A DNA stretch of 64,000 nucleotides, taken from positions 1 through 64,000 of the forward strand of contig NZ_BAYA01000016.1 in the NCBI RefSeq assembly GCF_000685015.1, read 5' to 3'. The notes under the pieces are model-generated. The model was not told the origin of the DNA. It ran no database searches and saw nothing but the letters and a program-made list of their open reading frames with translations. Source of the stretch: Paraburkholderia bannensis NBRC 103871 (GTDB taxonomy: Bacteria; Pseudomonadota; Gammaproteobacteria; Burkholderiales; Burkholderiaceae). Made by a program: the position numbers and the translations under genes. Positions 42,568 through 51,769 of the stretch are shown here, piece after piece (the first letter of the stretch is position 1; each line of letters opens with the position of its first letter).

Positions 42568-43952
42568 GTCTTGAGCGCTTCGCCACCTGGCTGCTGGAGC
42601 ACACCGGCATCGAAGCCGAATCGCTCGGTGCGCAGGCGCTCGCGCGCGCTGTGGCCGCGCGTGCGGCGGCGACTGTTGGCGGGGAGAGCGCGGGCGTTGA
42701 CGCCGCCCACGACGCCCACGATGCCTACTGGCACCTGCTCACGACGACCGCCGCCGAACGCCAGGCGCTGATCGACGCGCTCGTCGTGCCCGAAACCTGG
42801 TTCTTTCGCGAACGCGAAGCCTTCGCGGCGCTCGCGCGCGGTGGCATGGAGCGGCTCGTGAGGCATCCCGGCGACGTGCTGCGGGTGCTGAGCGCGCCGT
42901 GCTCGACGGGCGAGGAACCGCACTCGGCGGCCATGGCGCTGCTCGACGCGGGGCTCGCGCCAGAGCAGTTCGGCATCGACGCCATCGACATCAGTTCGGC
43001 GTCCATCGAGGCGGCATCGCGCGGCGTCTATGGCCGCAACGCGTTTCGCGGCGATGCGCTGGCGTTTCGCGAGCGCTATTTCCATGCAGCGCCGAACGGC
43101 TGGCAGCTCGCCGATACGGTGCAGCGCGCGGTGCGCTTCGAGCGTGCCAATCTGTTCGAGTGGCTGGCCGCGCAACCCGTGCGCTACGACTTTATTTTTT
43201 GCCGCAACGTGCTGATCTATTTCGACCGCCAGGCGCAGGATCGCGCCATCGGCCTGCTGCGCGCGCGTCTCGCCGATGGCGGGATGATCTTCGTCGGCCC
43301 GGCGGAAACGGGCTTGATGATGCGCCACGAATTCGCCTCGGCGCAGATTCCGCTGGCGTTCGGTTTTCGCTGGCCGGGCGGCGAGGGCGCGCAGGCTGCG
43401 GCGCCTCTCGCTGCGTCGGTCACGCCTGCCCGAACCCCTTACCCCACCGCGCCGCACGCGCCATTGAGGCCGCTGCACGCGGTGCCGCCGCCGCCGCGCG
43501 CCGCTGCGCTGCCCGCGACGATGGGTGTGAAGGCAAGCGTGCCGCCTGCGCCGTCATCGTTGCGAGCAGCGAAGTTCACCGCGCCTGGTTTCGCCACGCC
43601 GAAAGCCGCGCCAGCCGCGACGAATATGCCGACGCTCGCCGAAGCTCGCCGTCTGGCCGACGCCGGCTCGCTCGACGCTGCCGCGCGCGCGGCCGCCCAG
43701 CACGCACAGACCGCGCCCGACGACGCCGAAGTCTGGTACTTGCTCGGCCTCATCGCCGATGCACAGGGCGAGGCCGCGCTCGCGCTCGGGCACTACCGCA
43801 AGACGCTCTATCTGGAGCCGGAGCATTACGAGGCGCTCACGCATCTGGCCGCGCTGCTCGAAGTGCAGGGCGACGCTGACGGCGCGCAACGTCTGATGCG
43901 TCGCGCCGAACGCGCGTCGCAGCGCAGCCCGGGAGGCTCGAATGCTCGATGA
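42564..43952 (+). CDS. wspC: CheR-type methyltransferase with TPR domain, WspC
   Basis: Methylates glutamates of WspA using S-adenosylmethionine. The 462-residue protein has a CheR N-terminal region (ETWFFRE), a SAM-binding motif (LSAPCSTGEEPHS), the DISSASIEAA and FCRNVLIYF motifs, a Pro/Ala-rich linker (about 280-360) and C-terminal TPR-like repeats (about 360-455), as in WspC. The ATG at 42564 overlaps the wspB stop; a longer upstream frame is a shadow of wspB. It overlaps wspD by 11 bp. Confidence 0.92.
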   Translation: MSLERFATWLLEHTGIEAESLGAQALARAVAARAAATVGGESAGVDAAHDAHDAYWHLLTTTAAERQALIDALVVPETWFFREREAFAALARGGMERLVRHPGDVLRVLSAPCSTGEEPHSAAMALLDAGLAPEQFGIDAIDISSASIEAASRGVYGRNAFRGDALAFRERYFHAAPNGWQLADTVQRAVRFERANLFEWLAAQPVRYDFIFCRNVLIYFDRQAQDRAIGLLRARLADGGMIFVGPAETGLMMRHEFASAQIPLAFGFRWPGGEGAQAAAPLAASVTPARTPYPTAPHAPLRPLHAVPPPPRAAALPATMGVKASVPPAPSSLRAAKFTAPGFATPKAAPAATNMPTLAEARRLADAGSLDAAARAAAQHAQTAPDDAEVWYLLGLIADAQGEAALALGHYRKTLYLEPEHYEALTHLAALLEVQGDADGAQRLMRRAERASQRSPGGSNAR

Positions 43953-44637
43953 ACGCGGCGCGAACCTGGCGCTCGACGACTGCTGGAACCGCATTGGCGT
44001 GCGTGGCGACAGCTCGTGCGAACGCCTCGCGCAGTACGTGCGCTGCCTGAATTGCCCGGTGTTCGAGCAGGCCGCGGCGCGGATGCTCGACCGCCCGGCG
44101 CAAGGCGCGGCGCAGTTGCCCGACGCGCAGCTCGCTGCGCAAGCGCAGACGCAGACTCCCACGCACACGGCGCGCCGTGACGGCTCGCTCGTGTTCCGTG
44201 TGGGTGCGGAATGGCTCGCGCTGCCGGCGTCCGCGCTGCGCTATGTCGGCGAAGCGCGGCCCGTGCATTCCTTGCCGCATCGACGCAGCGCCGCGGTGCT
44301 GGGCGTGGTGAACGTGCGCGGCGTGCTCACGCTCGCGGCGTCGCTTGCCGAACTGCTGCATATCGATGCGAGCGCACAGACCACGGCGACGACAGGCGCG
44401 CGCATCGCCACGCCGCGCCTGCTCGTCACCGAATGGGACGGCGAGATGACGGCGTTCCCCGTCGACGATGTCGAAGGCGTAGCCTATTTCGGCGCCGACG
44501 AACTGCTGCCCGCGCCCGCCACGCTCGCGCATGCGGCGGGGCGCAACGTGCGCGGCGTGTTTGTGTGGCGCGGCCGCTCGGTGGGCGTGCTCGAACCCGA
44601 TGCGCTGTTCGGCGCGCTGACCCGGAGCCTGAGATGA
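43942..44637 (+). CDS. wspD: CheW-like coupling protein WspD
   Basis: Second coupling protein of the Wsp array, 231 residues. A short N-terminal module with a Cys-containing signature (DDCWNRIGVRGDSSCERL and YVRCLNCPVFEQAA) precedes a Gln/Thr-rich linker and a CheW domain. The N-terminal Cys module is a hallmark of WspD-like CheW proteins. Overlaps wspC by 11 bp and wspE by ATGA. Confidence 0.9.
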   Translation: MLDERGANLALDDCWNRIGVRGDSSCERLAQYVRCLNCPVFEQAAARMLDRPAQGAAQLPDAQLAAQAQTQTPTHTARRDGSLVFRVGAEWLALPASALRYVGEARPVHSLPHRRSAAVLGVVNVRGVLTLAASLAELLHIDASAQTTATTGARIATPRLLVTEWDGEMTAFPVDDVEGVAYFGADELLPAPATLAHAAGRNVRGVFVWRGRSVGVLEPDALFGALTRSLR

Positions 44638-47048
44638 GCGACGACGAACTGAGCCGCCGCTCGCTGCTCGACCTGTTCCGCGAGGAAGCGCAGACGCAGA
44701 CGCGCACGCTCGCGGCGGGCCTGCTCGCGCTGGAGGCGACGCCTGACGACGACGCCACGCTCGAAGCCTGCATGCGCGCGACGCACTCGCTCAAGGGCGC
44801 GGCGCGCATCGTCGGGCTGCCCGAGGCCGTCGATGTGGCGAGCGCAATGGAGGACTGCTTCGTTGCCGCGCAGCACGGCTTGCTGACGGTCGACGCGGGG
44901 CGGATCGATACGCTGCTGGTCGGCATCGACCTGCTGATGGCGGCAGGCGATGCGTCGGCGCCGCCGCTGGCGCGCGACGTGGTGGACGGTTTTGTCGAGC
45001 GGCTGGTGAACGGCGGGCAAGCGTCAAAGCCCGCAACACCCGCAGCGCCCGCAGCATCAGAGCCGCCCGCACAGCTCGATCCCGAGGCGTTGCTGGCGGC
45101 GAGCCTCGCGAGCGTGGCAAGCGTGCAGACGCCGAAGGAAGCCGCGCCGGCATTCCCGGAAGTGCTGCCCGAGCCCACCGAAGCCGCACCCGAACTCGAA
45201 TACGAAACTGAAGCCGCGGCTGCGCCCGCACCGACGCGCGAACCCATCGCTCCCGCCACCACGGCTGCCGCCCGTCGCGAGCGCGACAGCGACCGCATGC
45301 TGCGTGTGCGCGCGGGCACGCTCGACCGGCTGCTGGGCCTCGCGGGCGAGTCGCTGGTGGAGTCGCGGCGCATGCGGCCGTTCGCCAACGGCCTGCTGCG
45401 CGTGCGCCGCGCCCAGGGCGAGGTGCTCGCCGCGCTCGGCCAGTTCAACGAACATCACGGCGACGCGCTCGGGCCCGACGCGCTCGCCGCGCTCGCCGCG
45501 ATCCGCGACCAGTTGTCCACGCTCGGCGGCCAGCTCGCCGAACGCTTCGACGACCTCGACCGCATCGACCGGCGCGGCACCCAGCTCGCGCAACGGCTCT
45601 ACGACTCGGCGCTGGAATGCCGCATGCGCCCGTTCAGCGACATGGCGCATGCGTATCCGCGCATCGTGCGCGACTTCGCGCGCTCGCTCGGCAAGCGCGT
45701 GCGCTTCGTCATCGAAGGCGAGAGCACCCAGGTCGATCGCGACATCCTCGACATGCTCGATGCGCCGCTCGGCCACCTGCTGCGCAATGCGCTCGATCAC
45801 GGCATCGAAGACACGCAGACGCGCCGCCTGCTCGGCAAGCCCGAGGAAGCGACGCTCACGCTCGAAGCGCGCCACAGCGCAGGCAAGCTGCTGATCGCCG
45901 TGGCCGACGACGGCGCGGGCGTCGACATGGCCGCGCTCAAGCGCGCGATCGTGGCGCGCAACCTCGCCCAGGCCGATGCGGTCGCAACCATGTCCGAGCC
46001 GGAACTGCTCGACTTCCTGCTGCTGCCGGGCTTTTCGATGCGCGAGCGCGTGACCGACGTGTCCGGGCGCGGCGTGGGTCTGGACGCCGTCCAGAACTTC
46101 GCCAAGGCCGTGCGCGGCACCGTGCGCATTGAAAGCGCGGCGGGGCGCGGCACGCGCTTCGTGCTGCAGCTCCCGCTCACGCTGTCCGTGGTGCGCAGCC
46201 TGATCGTCGATGTCGCGGGCGAGGCGTACGCCTTCCCGCTCGCCCATGTGCGGCGCGCGCTGCGCGTGCCGCGCGAGGCCATCGAGATGCTCGAAGGCCA
46301 GCAGCACATCATTCACGAAGGGCGGCCGATCGGCCTCGTCACGGCGCGCCAGCTGCTGGGCGCGAACGGTGCAAACGCCGTGGTGAGCGCGACGGACGCC
46401 GTCAGCGTGCTGCTCATCAGCGACGGCACGGGCCACGAGGCGGCGCTCTACGGCATTGCCGTCGACGCTTTCGCGGGCGAGCGCACGCTTGCGGTGCAGC
46501 CGCTCGACGCGCGGCTGGGCAAGGTGCGCAACGTGGCCGCCGCCGCCTTGCTCGAAGACGGCACGGTCACGCTGATCGTCGATGTCGAGGACATCGTCGC
46601 CTCGGTGGCGCGGCTCGTGCGCGAAGGGCAGCTCGCGGGCGTGACGCGCGGCGCGAACACCGCCGCGCGCGAACGCAAGCGCATCCTCGTGGTCGAGGAT
46701 TCCTTGACCGTGCGCGAGCTGGAGCGCAAGCTGCTCGAAAAACGCGGCTACGCCGTGACCGTCGCGGTGGACGGCATGGATGGCTGGAACACGCTGCGCA
46801 ACGGCCAGTTCGATCTCGTGATCACCGACGTGGACATGCCGCGCATGGACGGCATCGAACTCGTCACGATGATTCGTAACGACCCGCATCAACGCAACGT
46901 GCCCGTGATGATCGTCTCGTACAAGGACCGCGAAGACGACCGGCGGCGCGGCCTCGATGCCGGCGCCGACTACTACTTGACCAAGGGCAGCTTCCACGAC
47001 GAAGCGCTGCTCGACGCCGTACACGACCTGATCGGAGAGGCGACCTGA
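44634..47048 (+). CDS. wspE: Hybrid CheA histidine kinase/response regulator WspE
   Basis: Kinase of the Wsp system, 804 residues. The HPt domain carries the phosphorylated His51 in ATHSLKGAARIVG. An Ala/Pro/Glu-rich linker (about 125-215) follows, then dimerisation, the HATPase domain (LLRNALDHGIED, DDGAGVD, DVSGRGVGLDAV), a CheW-like domain and a C-terminal receiver with phosphoacceptor Asp732 in LVITDVDMPRMDG. It phosphorylates WspR and WspF. The start at 44634 overlaps the wspD stop (ATGA); the stop overlaps wspF by one base. Confidence 0.94.
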   Translation: MSDDELSRRSLLDLFREEAQTQTRTLAAGLLALEATPDDDATLEACMRATHSLKGAARIVGLPEAVDVASAMEDCFVAAQHGLLTVDAGRIDTLLVGIDLLMAAGDASAPPLARDVVDGFVERLVNGGQASKPATPAAPAASEPPAQLDPEALLAASLASVASVQTPKEAAPAFPEVLPEPTEAAPELEYETEAAAAPAPTREPIAPATTAAARRERDSDRMLRVRAGTLDRLLGLAGESLVESRRMRPFANGLLRVRRAQGEVLAALGQFNEHHGDALGPDALAALAAIRDQLSTLGGQLAERFDDLDRIDRRGTQLAQRLYDSALECRMRPFSDMAHAYPRIVRDFARSLGKRVRFVIEGESTQVDRDILDMLDAPLGHLLRNALDHGIEDTQTRRLLGKPEEATLTLEARHSAGKLLIAVADDGAGVDMAALKRAIVARNLAQADAVATMSEPELLDFLLLPGFSMRERVTDVSGRGVGLDAVQNFAKAVRGTVRIESAAGRGTRFVLQLPLTLSVVRSLIVDVAGEAYAFPLAHVRRALRVPREAIEMLEGQQHIIHEGRPIGLVTARQLLGANGANAVVSATDAVSVLLISDGTGHEAALYGIAVDAFAGERTLAVQPLDARLGKVRNVAAAALLEDGTVTLIVDVEDIVASVARLVREGQLAGVTRGANTAARERKRILVVEDSLTVRELERKLLEKRGYAVTVAVDGMDGWNTLRNGQFDLVITDVDMPRMDGIELVTMIRNDPHQRNVPVMIVSYKDREDDRRRGLDAGADYYLTKGSFHDEALLDAVHDLIGEAT

Positions 47049-48067
47049 TGAACATCGGTATCGCGAACGACATGCCCCTCGCGGTGGAGTCGCTGCGTCA
47101 CGCCATCGCGGCGCGGCCAGGACATCGCGTGCTGTGGGTGGCCGCCGACGGCGAGCAGGCCGTCGACTTCTGCGCGGCCCAGCAGCCCGACGTGATCCTC
47201 ATGGATCTCGTCATGCCGAAGATCGACGGCGTGGAGGCGACGCGGCGCATCATGGCGCGTTCGCCGTGCCCCATCCTGATCGTCACGAGCAGCGTGGGCG
47301 CCAACGCCTGGCGCGTGTACGAAGCGATGGGCGCGGGCGCGCTCGACGCGGTCGATACGCCCACGCTCGCAGGCCCCGACGCGCGCAGCACGATGGACTT
47401 GCTGCTGGCCAAGATCGACCAGATCGGCCGCGTGAATGGCATGACCGAAGCCAGGCGCGCGCCGGCCGCGTTCACGGCGGGGACGGGCGCGCTCGCGCCG
47501 CTGGTGGCGATCGGCTCGTCGGCGGGCGGCCCGACGGCGCTTGCGACCGTGCTGGGCGCGCTGCCGGCGGGACTGAACGCAGGCATCGTGATCGTGCAGC
47601 ACGTCGACCAGTCGTTTGCCGTGGGCATGGCCGACTGGCTAGACGGGCAGACCGCGCTCAAGGTGCGCATCGCCCGCGAAGGCGAGCGCCCGGTGCCCGG
47701 CGAGGCGCTGCTGGCCGCGACCAACGATCATCTGCGCATGACAGCCAACGGCAAGCTGGCTTACACTCGCGAGCCTGCCGATACGCCGTATCGTCCGTCG
47801 GTGGACACGTTCTTTCACAGCGTGGTCGAGAACTGGACTGGCGAGGCCATCGGCGTGCTGCTCACGGGCATGGGGCGCGACGGCGCGATCGGCCTGAAGG
47901 CATTGCGCGCGAAGGGCTGCTACACGATTGCGCAGGACCAGGCGACGAGCGCCGTGTACGGCATGCCGAAGGCGGCTGCGGCGCTGGGCGCTGCGCGCGC
48001 GATCCTGCCGCTGCCCGCCATCGCCGCCGAACTGGTGAGCCGCCTCGGCACGCCGCGCGCCGCGTGA
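47048..48067 (+). CDS. wspF: CheB-type methylesterase WspF
   Basis: Removes methyl groups from WspA and so resets the pathway; in Pseudomonas its loss locks the system on and gives wrinkly colonies. The 339-residue protein has a receiver domain with Asp53 (ILMDLVMPKIDG) and a methylesterase domain with the catalytic serine in IGSSAGGPT (about residue 157), VIVQHVDQ and LTGMGRDGA. Translationally coupled to wspE. Confidence 0.93.
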   Translation: MNIGIANDMPLAVESLRHAIAARPGHRVLWVAADGEQAVDFCAAQQPDVILMDLVMPKIDGVEATRRIMARSPCPILIVTSSVGANAWRVYEAMGAGALDAVDTPTLAGPDARSTMDLLLAKIDQIGRVNGMTEARRAPAAFTAGTGALAPLVAIGSSAGGPTALATVLGALPAGLNAGIVIVQHVDQSFAVGMADWLDGQTALKVRIAREGERPVPGEALLAATNDHLRMTANGKLAYTREPADTPYRPSVDTFFHSVVENWTGEAIGVLLTGMGRDGAIGLKALRAKGCYTIAQDQATSAVYGMPKAAAALGAARAILPLPAIAAELVSRLGTPRAA

Positions 48068-48111
48068 CGCCGCACGCATCGATACTGGATAGACCCCAAG
48101 CGACTGACATC

Positions 48112-49230
48112 ATGACTGAGAAGCCGAACCATTCACCCGCGCCAGAATCCGCGCTGACCGAAGGCGGGCCCGACGAGGCCTCGCTCGAAGGCGCGCTTGA
48201 GGCCGTGCGCACGGCGCTTGAGCAGCCATTGCCCGGTGCAGCGGACGTGCCGATGATGGTGCTGCTGGTGGACGACCAGGCGATCGTCGCCGAGGCCGTG
48301 CGGCGCGCGCTGGCAAGCGAGCGCGAAATCGACTTTCACTACTGCTCGCATCCCGAGCAGGCGGTGCGCATGGCCGAGCAGGTGCGCCCGACCGTGATCC
48401 TGCAGGACCTGGTCATGCCCGGCACCGACGGCCTCACGCTCGTGCGCGCGTATCGCGCCAATGACGCCACGCGCGACGTGCCGATCATCGTGCTGTCGAC
48501 GAAGGAAGAACCGGCGATCAAGAGCGCGGCCTTTGCTGCTGGCGCAAACGATTACCTCGTCAAGCTGCCGGACAGCATCGAACTCATCGCGCGAGTGAAA
48601 TATCATTCGCGATCCTATGTAAACATGCTCCAGCGCGACGAAGCCTATCGCGCGTTGCGCCGCTCGCAGCAGGAGCTGTTACGGGCGAACCTGGAACTGC
48701 GCAGGCTCACGCATTCGGACGGCCTGACCGGGCTGTCCAACCGCCGCTACCTCGACGAATTCCTGGGTGCGGAGTGGCGGCGCGCGCAGCGCGAGAACAC
48801 CGAAGTCTCGCTGCTGATGATCGACGTCGATTACTTCAAGCCCTATAACGACACCTACGGCCACGTGGCGGGCGACAACGTGCTGCGCTCGGTCGCCACC
48901 ACGATCCGCCGCGAGGTGAGCCAGCCGCGCGACCTGGTGGCGCGTTTCGGCGGCGAGGAATTCGCGGTCGTGATGCCGGGAGCGGGCAGCGCATTTGCGC
49001 GCCTGATGGCCGAGAAGATGCGCCGCGACGTGGCGGCGCTGCAGCTGCCGCATGTGGGATCGAAAGTCAGCGAACATCTGACGATCAGCGTGGGCGTGGC
49101 GACGCTCACGCCCTCGGCGGGACTGGCGGAAACGGCGCTCATCGAGGAAGCCGACGCCGCGCTCTATCGCGCCAAACGCGAAGGCCGCAACCGCGTGGCG
49201 TTCTCCAACGAAGTGACGGCGCGCAGCTAG
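48112..49230 (+). CDS. wspR: Response regulator diguanylate cyclase WspR
   Basis: Output of the Wsp pathway: a REC-GGDEF protein of 372 residues that makes cyclic di-GMP when phosphorylated. The receiver phosphoacceptor is Asp99 (ILQDLVMPGTDG), a coiled-coil linker follows (about 165-205), and the cyclase active site GGEEF is at 280-284. The product-inhibition I-site, normally RxxD five residues before GGEEF, reads QPRD (271-274), so the key arginine is missing. It follows wspF after 44 bp. Confidence 0.93.
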   Translation: MTEKPNHSPAPESALTEGGPDEASLEGALEAVRTALEQPLPGAADVPMMVLLVDDQAIVAEAVRRALASEREIDFHYCSHPEQAVRMAEQVRPTVILQDLVMPGTDGLTLVRAYRANDATRDVPIIVLSTKEEPAIKSAAFAAGANDYLVKLPDSIELIARVKYHSRSYVNMLQRDEAYRALRRSQQELLRANLELRRLTHSDGLTGLSNRRYLDEFLGAEWRRAQRENTEVSLLMIDVDYFKPYNDTYGHVAGDNVLRSVATTIRREVSQPRDLVARFGGEEFAVVMPGAGSAFARLMAEKMRRDVAALQLPHVGSKVSEHLTISVGVATLTPSAGLAETALIEEADAALYRAKREGRNRVAFSNEVTARS

Positions 49231-49353
49231 GCGGGCCTGGGCGGCGGGTTTGTATGCCGCCCCTAAAAAACTTCCTGCCTGCGCGCAAATCTGCCGGAAT
49301 AAACGCGCCGCCCGCGCGTTAGCCCATCGTCCCCATTTATTCACGCGACGATC

Positions 49354-50205
49354 ATGGTTCCGCAGGTGCCGCCCGATGAGCGGCCGGTGTCCGAAGCCGA
49401 TATTCAGGCCTACACTGACGGCTCGCTGCCCAGCGAGCGGGCCGCACGCGTGCGTCGCTATCTGGCGCGGCGGCCCGGCGAATGGCATCGGATCCTGTTC
49501 TATCGACGGCTCAACGCGCAGATGCGGCGCTCGTTCGGCGAGGCCGCGCTGGCGGGCGGCTCGCCCGACATCGTGGCCGTGCGTGCAGGCGTGCCGCCGC
49601 GCTCGCGCACGCTGCGGCGCGCTCTCGCCGTTTGCGGCGCTGCACTGGTGCTGGCGGCGGCTGCGCTGGCCTGGCTGGCCGCTTCCGAACCCAGCGTGCA
49701 GGCGCTCAACAACGCGGCGGTGATGGCGTTGATGGAAGCAGGCAGCGCCAGCCAGCCGATGGCGGGCGCATCCGATCCGCTCGCCGACGCCCTCGCACCC
49801 GGCACCCGGGCAGCCGGCCCCGCGCCCTTCGATCTGGACGCCGTGGGCCTGCGCTTCGTGGCCTCCGGCACGATGGAGCTTGGGCCTTTTGCGCGCGTGC
49901 AGCGCTGGAACTACGTGAACGCCGAGGGCCAGCCGGTCGTGCTGCTCGCGGCGCGCGCCTGGTTCGAGCGCGATGCGCCGCAGTGGAGCGCACGCCGGGT
50001 CGGCGACCTGCGCCTGATCGGCTGGATCGGGCACGGCGAACGCTGGGTGCTGGCAGGCAATGCGCGCACGCGCGGCTTGATGCGCGCCGCCGACGCCGCG
50101 ACCCAGCAGATGGAGGCGGAGAAACCGCCGGTCGCAGCATTGCACAAAGAGCTGCACAAAGAACCGCAGAATGACGCGCGCGGGGACGCGCAACCCCGGC
50201 GATGA
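49354..50205 (+). CDS. Anti-sigma-factor-like membrane protein, upstream of ECF sigma
   Basis: Protein of 283 residues with an N-terminal anti-sigma-like segment (SEADIQAYTDGSLPSERAARVRRYLARRP), a basic stretch, one membrane helix (about 92-112) and an extracytoplasmic domain (LRFVASGTMELGPF, VVLLAARAWFERD). The N terminus mirrors that of the anti-sigma protein encoded after the sigma gene (TEDEIHAYVDGTLSEARRADVERELERNP). No zinc-binding HxxxCxxC is present. It ends 21 bp before the sigma gene and is probably co-transcribed. Confidence 0.65.
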   Translation: MVPQVPPDERPVSEADIQAYTDGSLPSERAARVRRYLARRPGEWHRILFYRRLNAQMRRSFGEAALAGGSPDIVAVRAGVPPRSRTLRRALAVCGAALVLAAAALAWLAASEPSVQALNNAAVMALMEAGSASQPMAGASDPLADALAPGTRAAGPAPFDLDAVGLRFVASGTMELGPFARVQRWNYVNAEGQPVVLLAARAWFERDAPQWSARRVGDLRLIGWIGHGERWVLAGNARTRGLMRAADAATQQMEAEKPPVAALHKELHKEPQNDARGDAQPRR

Positions 50206-50226
50206 GGGGGCAGACAAGGATGGAAC

Positions 50227-50745
50227 ATGGACATCCGTGACGAGCTGATCGAACACGTACCGCGCCTGAGGCGATATGCCCGCGCGCTGATAAACAACCG
50301 CGAGCTGGCCGACGATCTGGTTCAGGACACGCTCGAACGCGCGCTCGCGCGCACCGAACTGTTTCGCGCCGGCACCGACCTGCGCGCCTGGCTTTTCACG
50401 ATCATGCACAACCTGTTCGTGAACCAGGTGCGCAAATCGGCGGCGCGCGGCACGCATGTGTCCGTCGACGACGACAGCGTGCCCGAAACCGACTATGCGG
50501 TGCCCGCGACGCAGACCGGCGCGCTCGAAGTGCGCGATCTCGACTTCGCCTTGCAGCGCCTGCCGGTCGAGCAGCGCGAAGTCGTCCTGCTGGTGGGCCT
50601 GGAAGAAATGAGTTACGCCGATGTGGCGCTGGCGCTCGACGTGCCGATTGGCACCGTGATGTCGAGGCTGTCCAGGGGCCGTGAGCGCCTGCGTGCGCTG
50701 ATGGCCGGAAGCGCCCCGCGTGCGAACCTGAAGGTGGTGCGATGA
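50227..50745 (+). CDS. ECF-type RNA polymerase sigma factor
   Basis: Sigma factor of 172 residues with region 2 (ARALINNRELADDLVQDTLERAL, LRAWLFTIMHNLFVNQVRK) and region 4 (LPVEQREVVLLVGLEEMSYADVALALDVPIGTVMSRLSRGRERL). Size and domain content fit the extracytoplasmic-function group. AAGGA lies 6 bases before the ATG. It overlaps the downstream anti-sigma gene by ATGA. The signal is unknown; flanking anti-sigma proteins imply an envelope cue. Confidence 0.92.
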   Translation: MDIRDELIEHVPRLRRYARALINNRELADDLVQDTLERALARTELFRAGTDLRAWLFTIMHNLFVNQVRKSAARGTHVSVDDDSVPETDYAVPATQTGALEVRDLDFALQRLPVEQREVVLLVGLEEMSYADVALALDVPIGTVMSRLSRGRERLRALMAGSAPRANLKVVR

Positions 50746-51647
50746 GCGAGCAACAACATCCCGTGACCGAAGACGAGATCCACGCCTACGTGGACGGCAC
50801 GCTTTCCGAAGCGCGCCGCGCCGACGTCGAGCGCGAACTCGAACGCAATCCCGAACTCGCGGCGCGCACCAGCGACTTTTTCTCGCTGAACAGCCTGCTG
50901 CATGAACGCTATGACCGCGTGCTGAGCGAGCCGGTGCCCGCGCATCTGCGCGACCTGGTGGCGGATGCCGTGCCCGAGTCGGCTTCTGCTTATGCTTCCG
51001 CCGCGGCTTCCGCGGATCATGTGGCCGCCGCGCCGCGCGTGGTGAAAGACCACGCGCGCGCCGCCGCCAACTGGCCGAAGTTCGCGGGTTTCGCGGCGGC
51101 GCTGGTGGTGGGCATCGGCATAGGCTGGGGCACGCATTACGGCGCCAATCTGATGGACGGCGGCGACAGTGCAGGCACGCGCGCCGGGTTGCGCACGGTC
51201 AGCGCAGACCCGACCATGAACTTCGTCCACCAGGCCGCGCTCGCGCATGTCGTCTATATGCCCGAAGTCGAGCGCCCCGATACGATGGGCGCGCGCCAGG
51301 AGCAGGATTTCGTGCAATGGCTGGCGAATCGCCTGGGCACCGACGTGCATCCGCCGATGCTCTCGCGCAGTGGTTTCGAGCTCGCTGGCGGACGTCTGCT
51401 GCCGGGGCCGGACGGCGATGTCGCGCAGTTCATGTATCACAACGACAAAGGCGAACGCGTGACGCTGTGCATCTCGCGCCGCAAGGTCAGCAGCAACACC
51501 ACGGCGTTCAAGCTCTACGAAGACGGGCCCGTGAACGTGTTCTACTGGATCGACGGCGATTTCGGCTACGCGCTCTCGGGTGGTATCGACCGCAAGGTGC
51601 TGCTGCAACTCTCGCACGATGTCTACGCACAGCTGACTTCGCGTTGA
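50742..51647 (+). CDS. Transmembrane anti-sigma factor
   Basis: Protein of 301 residues: N-terminal anti-sigma segment (EDEIHAYVDGTLSEARRADVERELERNPEL), one membrane helix (about 108-128, FAGFAAALVVGIGIGWG) and a periplasmic domain of about 170 residues. The layout and the ATGA overlap with the ECF gene identify it as the sigma's membrane-bound inhibitor. The periplasmic part (MLSRSGFELAGGRLLPG, VTLCISRRK) matches the type found in PrtR/FecR-unrelated proteobacterial anti-sigma factors. Confidence 0.82.
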   Translation: MSEQQHPVTEDEIHAYVDGTLSEARRADVERELERNPELAARTSDFFSLNSLLHERYDRVLSEPVPAHLRDLVADAVPESASAYASAAASADHVAAAPRVVKDHARAAANWPKFAGFAAALVVGIGIGWGTHYGANLMDGGDSAGTRAGLRTVSADPTMNFVHQAALAHVVYMPEVERPDTMGARQEQDFVQWLANRLGTDVHPPMLSRSGFELAGGRLLPGPDGDVAQFMYHNDKGERVTLCISRRKVSSNTTAFKLYEDGPVNVFYWIDGDFGYALSGGIDRKVLLQLSHDVYAQLTSR

Positions 51648-51707
51648 CCTTACGCTGACCTCGATTCGCGCAGCGCCGCTGCGCTTTCACATCCAGTCCC
51701 GCATGCC

Positions 51708-51748
51708 AACGCCGAAATCCCGCTCGCAATGAGCGGGGTTTCGGCGTT
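51708..51748. terminator. Long hairpin between convergent genes
   Basis: An 18-base arm at 51708-51725 pairs with 51731-51748 with one mismatch and a 5-base loop. It lies 60 bp after the anti-sigma gene and 21 bp from the end of the convergent DUF4148 gene, so it can end transcription from both sides, although no pure T tract follows. Confidence 0.7.
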
Positions 51749-51769
51749 GCACGCTTGAGCGTGACGGCA

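Noticed and set aside
49239..49262. GGGCGGC/GCCGCCC hairpin after wspR as its terminator
   Set aside because: The stem is only 7 bp and is followed by an A run, not a T run, on the plus strand; not convincing for wspR.
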